Source of the DNA: an uncultured Actinomycetes bacterium
GTDB taxonomy: Bacteria; Actinomycetota; Acidimicrobiia; Acidimicrobiales; RAAP-2
DNA length: 64,000 nucleotides
Assembly (NCBI GenBank): GCA_903870905.1
Contig: CAIQEU010000038.1
Span: 62,001 to 126,000, forward strand
Direction of reading: 5' to 3'
Part shown: in pieces, positions 60,401-64,000 of the stretch
Numbering within the stretch: the first letter of the stretch is position 1
How the letters are laid out: each line of letters opens with the position of its first letter
Translations under genes and position numbers: made by a program
Notes under the pieces: generated by a model
The model's database searches: none
Seen by the model: only the letters and a program-made list of their open reading frames with translations
Told to the model about the DNA's origin: nothing

Positions 60401-62938
60401 GGTCATTGGGAACGACACGACCTGGCCCTGACCAGTTGCCGGTCCGTCCTTTTGGAAGATCGAACTCGCGTTGAGCGTCGCGTGGAACACTCGAGCACCG
60501 GCGGTGATCGTGATGCCAACAACTCGACGAGGACCCGTCTCAGCGACCGACGGCTGGAGGAACTGGAGGTGATTGGTGGTGACCGGTACGGCCAACTTCA
60601 AGTCAACGTACTGCCCGGTGGCTCGCTGGTAGGCGCCTTCAACCCATGCCGTCGTCGCGATGCCGTCGAAAGCGTTCGAGGGCTGGCTCTCGGGGTCATT
60701 CGTGATCGGGTTGCCGTATGAGGTGGCACCAATCGACCGCACGCCCGGGTAGAACGCAACGGTTTGTGTGGCGGTGTCGGCGGTCGAGAAGGGCGAGAGT
60801 GCCTGCTCTGCAGGATTGGCCACGATGGGCTTCTCAGTCTCGGTCATGGGGTAGCCGTAGGTCGAGTTGAGTGATCCCCAGGTATCGAGCCGGCGGATGT
60901 TGGAGTCCGAGAGCACCAAGGTCGCATCGTTCTTCAGTGCGCTCGCAAGCACCGGACTCGTCGCCGTCAAACTCGCCGAGTAGTCGACCGTGGGATTGCT
61001 CGCGAGAAGGCCGAAGTTGGCCAGGGCCAAGATTCCCTCGCCGTCACCCGAGAGGAGGATGGGTTGTTGGGCGCTCTCGGCTCGCAAGATGGCACGTGGC
61101 GATGTGACGCCGTAGACCATGAGCGGCGCAGGATACGGGGAGCCCGGTGGAATGGCGAGTTCAGCTGGGCTGAAGATCTTCCGGTGAATACCTTTGACGA
61201 CCACGACGGATCCGAAGCTGGCCGGGCTCAGCAAGCCATTCGGCGTGGGGTTGAACATCCGCAGATACGTCGCCTGTGGCGGGTTGAGTCCGTAGCGCGT
61301 CGTTGGGAGGTTGGACTGAAGAAGGACATCTCCGGCGCTCATGAGCGCGGCGACGGGAGCGATGCTGTTCGGGTCGAGGACGCCGTCTTGCATGGCTTCG
61401 TCAATCGCACGAATCAAGTTCGCCGACCCCGCCTCGCCTTGCACGACCGCTTGGCGGGCCACGTAGGGCCGATTCAAGATGCCAGGCCAGATGGAGTCTT
61501 CGGTGGTCCCGAAGGTGTAGTACGCGAAGTCCTCTCCGGGCAATCCGAGCACTCGGGTGCCTGGGTGGACACTGTTCAAGTAGTCCGCAGTTTGGCGAAC
61601 GTAGGACGGCAACGTCGCAGAGCTCCGGGCGAGGTTGGTCGCCACGATCGTGCCGTTGTAGAGGGGGAGCAGATTCACGCAGGTGGCGACCACGGTGACG
61701 CCGAGCAGAACGTGGGCGAGCCGCGGGCGGTGGAGTCGCACCGAGGAGATGAAGGCGCCGAGCATGAGGGCGAGACCGAGGACTGCAATGGGGAGCACGC
61801 GGTTCGATGACCGCATGGCCAAGCCCACCGTGGAGCCGGTTGCCGCTGCTTTCAGGGCCGAACCAAAGGGCGTTGGCTTCTCGAGAGGGTACGCCGCAAC
61901 GGCGAAGACGATGCCAGCCATGAGCAGCCATACGGCGAATGCCCGGTACTTCCATCGAATGAAGCACCCAGCGAGCACACACGCTGCAGGAATGGCGAAA
62001 CTGAGTGCGATGACCCACAGCGAGTGCAGGTAGGCACCGGCTCCCGAGGTCCACGGTTCCGAAGCGTCACGCCCGTAGAAGAACCAATACCCGAGCCCTC
62101 TGAAGGTCTCCGAAGCCAAAGAGGTTGACGTCACCGTCGGAATGGTCTCGGTGTACTTCAAGATATTGATGCCGTAGGTTCCTTCGGCCCAGAGACCAGC
62201 GATCCACCACAGTGAAACTGCAGCGGTGAGCGCGCCGATCTTGGCAACAGTTGCGACGGCCACCTTGGCCGCCACCGCCCTCGTGACGAGGACGTCGTAG
62301 AGCACGAAGAGTGCGGGGGCGATGCCGACGAACAAGATCGAGGTGGCGTTCACCCCTCCGACGATGGCGACGCACAGGGCGAAGAGCGCTGGGAATCTCC
62401 ATCCAGGTCGCCGGAGGGCGAGAATGGTCAAGGACAGCATCCACCCGAGTGCAGCCCACGGCATCGTGATCGCAGAGATGCGCGTGATGTAATCGAGGAC
62501 GAATGGCGTGAGCATGTACACGAACGCGCCGGCGAGTGCCCCTGAGCGTCGAAACTGGAAGAGGCGGCCGAGGAAGTACGCACCTGCTCCAGCGGCGAAG
62601 AACAAGGTGCCCATCCAGAGCCGTTGCGCAATCCAGATGGGTACGTGCGCTTCGGCCATCACGAAGTAGTACGGACCCATGGGGAAGAGGTAGCCGATGT
62701 TCTGGTGGGTGACCGTGCCGAGGGCGACGTCGGGATTCCACATCGACCACGCACTCGACAGGAGCTTTCCGGGATCGAGGTAGAGGTACTGCTTGGTGTC
62801 GGCAGCGATCCAACCAGGCCGAGCCAAGAGCGAGGGGAGGTAGCTGAATGCCGCCAACACGAGGTAGGGAATCAACCGTCGGCGCTTCGACGACTCTGAG
62901 GTGACGCCGGGAGTCGAGGTGGGGGTCTGAGTCGTCAT
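57374..62938 (-). CDS. Fusion: AftD-like alpha-(1->3)-arabinofuranosyltransferase with C-terminal SAM-dependent methyltransferase
   Basis: 1854 residues in one uninterrupted frame. Residues 1 to about 450 are a GT-C membrane domain with about a dozen helices (AADTKQYLYLDPGKLLSSAW in the first outer loop carries the acidic motif). Two galactose-binding-like (F5/8 type C) beta-sandwiches lie at about 735-880 (NAFDGIATTAWVEGAY) and 975-1122 (AIDGDPTTAWVPA). Helices return at about 1305-1450, where mycobacterial AftD (about 1400 residues) ends. Here an acidic, disordered linker (about 1456-1560, EEAIDEDDDDLFEL) joins a class I methyltransferase (about 1560-1830) with motif I IADVGGGPGYFSEAF, SSNVLEHVPDPAAFLDEAL and RITRPGGTIYCSYT. 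The methyltransferase resembles Rv0224c. AftD adds arabinofuranose to arabinogalactan in mycobacteria; the glycan here is unknown. Confidence 0.85.
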   Translation of the reverse strand: MTTQTPTSTPGVTSESSKRRRLIPYLVLAAFSYLPSLLARPGWIAADTKQYLYLDPGKLLSSAWSMWNPDVALGTVTHQNIGYLFPMGPYYFVMAEAHVPIWIAQRLWMGTLFFAAGAGAYFLGRLFQFRRSGALAGAFVYMLTPFVLDYITRISAITMPWAALGWMLSLTILALRRPGWRFPALFALCVAIVGGVNATSILFVGIAPALFVLYDVLVTRAVAAKVAVATVAKIGALTAAVSLWWIAGLWAEGTYGINILKYTETIPTVTSTSLASETFRGLGYWFFYGRDASEPWTSGAGAYLHSLWVIALSFAIPAACVLAGCFIRWKYRAFAVWLLMAGIVFAVAAYPLEKPTPFGSALKAAATGSTVGLAMRSSNRVLPIAVLGLALMLGAFISSVRLHRPRLAHVLLGVTVVATCVNLLPLYNGTIVATNLARSSATLPSYVRQTADYLNSVHPGTRVLGLPGEDFAYYTFGTTEDSIWPGILNRPYVARQAVVQGEAGSANLIRAIDEAMQDGVLDPNSIAPVAALMSAGDVLLQSNLPTTRYGLNPPQATYLRMFNPTPNGLLSPASFGSVVVVKGIHRKIFSPAELAIPPGSPYPAPLMVYGVTSPRAILRAESAQQPILLSGDGEGILALANFGLLASNPTVDYSASLTATSPVLASALKNDATLVLSDSNIRRLDTWGSLNSTYGYPMTETEKPIVANPAEQALSPFSTADTATQTVAFYPGVRSIGATSYGNPITNDPESQPSNAFDGIATTAWVEGAYQRATGQYVDLKLAVPVTTNHLQFLQPSVAETGPRRVVGITITAGARVFHATLNASSIFQKDGPATGQGQVVSFPMTTFSHLRVAITSTNEPNLADFSNANAVGFSEITVPGATPIMESLRLPTDLLTNVGTSSIDRRLLITLNRLVLTAHPLVRTVDLPGPRQFSAMGTLRLNSDVSDSQINQLLGRSGPGASRNLPRGTAGDAYVIGTNSNSRLQQSFNSGSWSAIDGDPTTAWVPAVGPGDGQSMSISLNKAVTIHQLNMVLVNDGHHGLPTTIALSNGTTSEQITMPAIPPAPNSENGATSAVTVPVAVPLTGTNFSVTIVAKRAPKITDYSLFGPNSLPIGIAELGIPGVTAPTTSSFVNTGCRTDLLQVNGVAVPIAGSGSTADLLNGKDITFSTCSTTPISFQAGANTIIGAKDPSIPLTTDTVALGSAGGGAPLSITNGRFDLPPAQAAVPATVLHQSRTSVSATIEGTGAPTTLVFGQSLSSGWSLSIDGHRWSLSPRLVDGFANGWDLPAFPAGSVHHLVLTWSPQKTVDLALYASAIGLGLVLVLTLRRSRRLGFPTAALDVPTFWSRRRDLRSSGRPHLVAILVAIAIATLTTSWLALPAFALFGVVVARGRWGRAMSVALMTAGLAITTFSVAIGAHRWPWNILWPTHFGVANGCTWAVLAILFIDATIESSAIRHLEEAIDEDDDDLFELGDASDGGSGASAPLDDDPSHQPEREDSDGDEIANEDDGLAPSTPEAPSLEPFAPGSSVALTAAAAGAAVTGSLGRSEGADVATGPSPQEEETALLQALTGLRRSVALFRAFRVEQTDPDFFYRTLAEDTAHQLSGYAPLFNRVIADVGGGPGYFSEAFEARGAHCILVEPEATPIPPRPADLPFSSYEERHDYAVLPGRLHPGRTIAGDGMRLPLPDGSVDIAFSSNVLEHVPDPAAFLDEALRITRPGGTIYCSYTVWRSPWGGHETSPWHFIGGEFAARRFEKKHGRPPGNKFGESLFKVTVKQGLDLALDRDDVSVTWAFPRYYPDWVSWIVKVPVLREFLTWNLLIILKKDVPASEPHEPSPPQRGPGRFQPQSHPR

Positions 62939-62958
62939 AGGTGGAAGCGTCCGTGACG

Positions 62959-62964
62959 AGTTTA
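62959..62964 (-). promoter_or_regulatory. -10 (TAAACT) of the AftD-methyltransferase gene
   Basis: On the minus strand TAAACT lies 20 bases before the ATG at 62938. It overlaps the forward TATGCT (62963-62968). Confidence 0.4.
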
Positions 62965-62968
62965 TGCT
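62963..62968 (+). promoter_or_regulatory. -10 (TATGCT) of coaE-uvrB
   Basis: TATGCT lies 40 bases before the coaE ATG and leaves a leader with AGGAGGG at about 62998-63004. It shares two bases with the divergent TAAACT. Confidence 0.4.
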
Positions 62969-63008
62969 CCGAACGAGGCGTGGGGGTCCGCGCCGTCAGG
63001 AGGGCGTC

Positions 63009-63635
63009 ATGTTGGCAGTCGGCATCAGCGGCGGAATTGGATCGGGGAAGTCCACGGTGGCCGATCTCCTCGTTGAGCGCGGTGCGACACTCATCGACGC
63101 CGATCAAGTGGCCCGAGACATCGTGGAGCCGGGAACCCCCGTTCTGCAAGCGCTCGTTGAGCGGTTTGGTTCCACGATCCTCGATGACAACGGTCGTCTC
63201 GACCGGTTGGCGCTCGCGGCTTGCACGTTTGGCAATGGTGAAGCGTTGGCCGACTTGAACGCCATCACCCACCCGGCGATTGGTCTCGAGATGGTTCGCC
63301 AGCGGGAGCTCTGCGTTGATGAGGATCGGACAGTCCTGTTCGCGATTCCGCTGCTCCGGGCCGAGCACCGGTCCATGATGGACCTCGACATCGTGGTCGT
63401 GGTCGATTGTCCGACTGAGCTCACGCACGCTCGACTCGTCTCCGCTCGAGGCATGGACGCCGAGGATGCTGCCCGCCGGATCGCTGCGCAGATGGACCGT
63501 GCTGAGCGAATTGCCCTCGGCGATCGGGTCATCGACAACTCGGGAACCTTCGAGGAGCTCGTCACGGCAACGCAGGCATTGTGGGAGTGGCTCGAAGCGC
63601 AACGAGTTGAGAAGCACCGGGCGCTCCATGGCTGA
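63009..63635 (+). CDS. coaE: Dephospho-CoA kinase
   Basis: 208 residues; last step of coenzyme A synthesis. The P-loop is [17 protein letters not shown] at the N-terminus; [15 protein letters not shown] and [10 protein letters not shown] are the conserved CoaE motifs, followed by [23 protein letters not shown] 63009 has AGGAGGG upstream and directly precedes the P-loop; an open extension to 62964 is not supported. Stop overlaps uvrB by 8 bases. It is not fused to a GrpB-like domain, unlike the mycobacterial CoaE. Confidence 0.95.
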   Translation: MLAVGISGGIGSGKSTVADLLVERGATLIDADQVARDIVEPGTPVLQALVERFGSTILDDNGRLDRLALAACTFGNGEALADLNAITHPAIGLEMVRQRELCVDEDRTVLFAIPLLRAEHRSMMDLDIVVVVDCPTELTHARLVSARGMDAEDAARRIAAQMDRAERIALGDRVIDNSGTFEELVTATQALWEWLEAQRVEKHRALHG

Positions 63636-64000
63636 GTTCCTCGTCGAGTCGGCGTTCAAACCCGCAGGCGATCAGCCAACGGCCATTGCGACCTTGGTCG
63701 AGGCGGTCGGTGGGGGAGAACGGTACGTCACCTTGGAGGGCATCACGGGTTCGGGGAAGACCGCGACCATTGGGTGGATGATCGAAGCGCTGCAACGCCC
63801 CACCCTCATCATCGAGCCCAACAAGTCCCTCGCCGCGCAGTTGTCCTCGGAGCTCAAGGATTTGTTTCCGAGCAATCGGGTGGAGTTCTTCGTGTCGTAC
63901 TACGACTACTACCAACCTGAGGCGTACCTGCCGACGACGGATACCTACATCGAGAAGGACTCGTCGATCAACGACGAAATCGATCGACTCCGTCACGCTG
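63628..64000 (+). CDS. uvrB: Excinuclease ABC subunit B (partial, 5' end)
   Basis: The first 124 residues are present; the gene runs off the window. UvrB is the damage-verifying helicase-like subunit of nucleotide excision repair. Walker A is [13 protein letters not shown], followed by [19 protein letters not shown], and the absolutely typical [20 protein letters not shown] and [16 protein letters not shown] of the beta-hairpin region. The ATG overlaps the coaE stop. coaE followed by uvrB is the common actinobacterial order. Confidence 0.95.
   Translation, partial: MAEFLVESAFKPAGDQPTAIATLVEAVGGGERYVTLEGITGSGKTATIGWMIEALQRPTLIIEPNKSLAAQLSSELKDLFPSNRVEFFVSYYDYYQPEAYLPTTDTYIEKDSSINDEIDRLRHA

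Noticed and set aside
62067-63659. 530-residue open frame on the minus strand
   Set aside because: It runs antisense to coaE and then in another frame through the AftD fusion; the translation is low-complexity and rich in Arg, His and Asp, the usual shadow of a high-GC gene.
1-64000. Mobile elements, CRISPR arrays, attachment sites
   Set aside because: No transposase, integrase, repeat-spacer pattern or tRNA-flanking direct repeat was found on reading; gene spacing leaves almost no non-coding DNA.

Overview
The window is 64 kb of GC-rich, very tightly packed chromosomal DNA from an actinobacterium. The markers are a mycothiol synthase (mshD), an ANTAR response regulator of the PdtaR type next to polA, a PolA whose proofreading domain has lost its catalytic residues, menaquinone genes, and an AftD-like arabinofuranosyltransferase homologue. 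Separate HisA and TrpF enzymes, instead of the bifunctional PriA of most Actinomycetia, together with the unusual envelope block suggest a deep-branching class; Acidimicrobiia is my best guess, but this is inference. No insertion sequence, prophage, integrase or CRISPR array is visible.

Layout. (1) 1-17.8 kb holds informational and cell-wall genes: the end of ruvB, yajC-secD-secF, rel, hisS, aspS, rarA, alaS, ruvX, mltG, aroE, rodA and a bifunctional-nuclease-domain gene, followed by a convergent second SEDS gene. Gene order up to aroE follows the ruvB...aroE stretch of Mycobacterium tuberculosis (Rv2592c-Rv2552c), but with the M. tuberculosis genes between them missing. (2) 17.9-27.3 kb holds polyphosphate kinase, a flippase-like membrane protein, a polyprenol-phosphate mannosyltransferase-like enzyme, menF-menG, a MaoC protein, a VIT1/CCC1 transporter, mshD and nth. 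(3) 27.4-41.1 kb is a his-trp supercluster, hisDCBHAF-cpn10-hisI-trpE-ygfZ-trpCFBA, followed by an acetyltransferase, an amidotransferase and a nitrilase-family gene. hisG, hisE, trpD and trpG are absent. (4) 41.1-47.5 kb holds tRNA-Leu(CAA), menC, a small helical protein, pdtaR, polA and rpsA. (5) 47.7-62.9 kb is a block unlike its surroundings in function: an Opp/Dpp-type ABC transporter without a binding protein, then a surface-glycan set (GT-C membrane protein, UDP-galactopyranose-mutase-like flavoprotein, flippase, GT4 glycosyltransferase and a 1854-residue AftD-methyltransferase fusion). (6) 63.0-64.0 kb holds coaE and the start of uvrB. polA-rpsA-coaE-uvrB is a conserved actinobacterial order, so block 5 lies inside it.

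Two patterns run through the window. First, about a dozen genes have a TANNNT hexamer (mostly TAGGCT, TAGCCT or TACGCT) ending 6-8 bases before the start codon and no Shine-Dalgarno sequence, which points to widespread leaderless transcription and fixes several start codons. Second, nearly all convergent gene pairs overlap in their coding sequence, by 8 to 98 bases.

The strongest candidates for something not yet described are the AftD-methyltransferase fusion within its glycan block, and the GroES-like protein built into the his-trp cluster.
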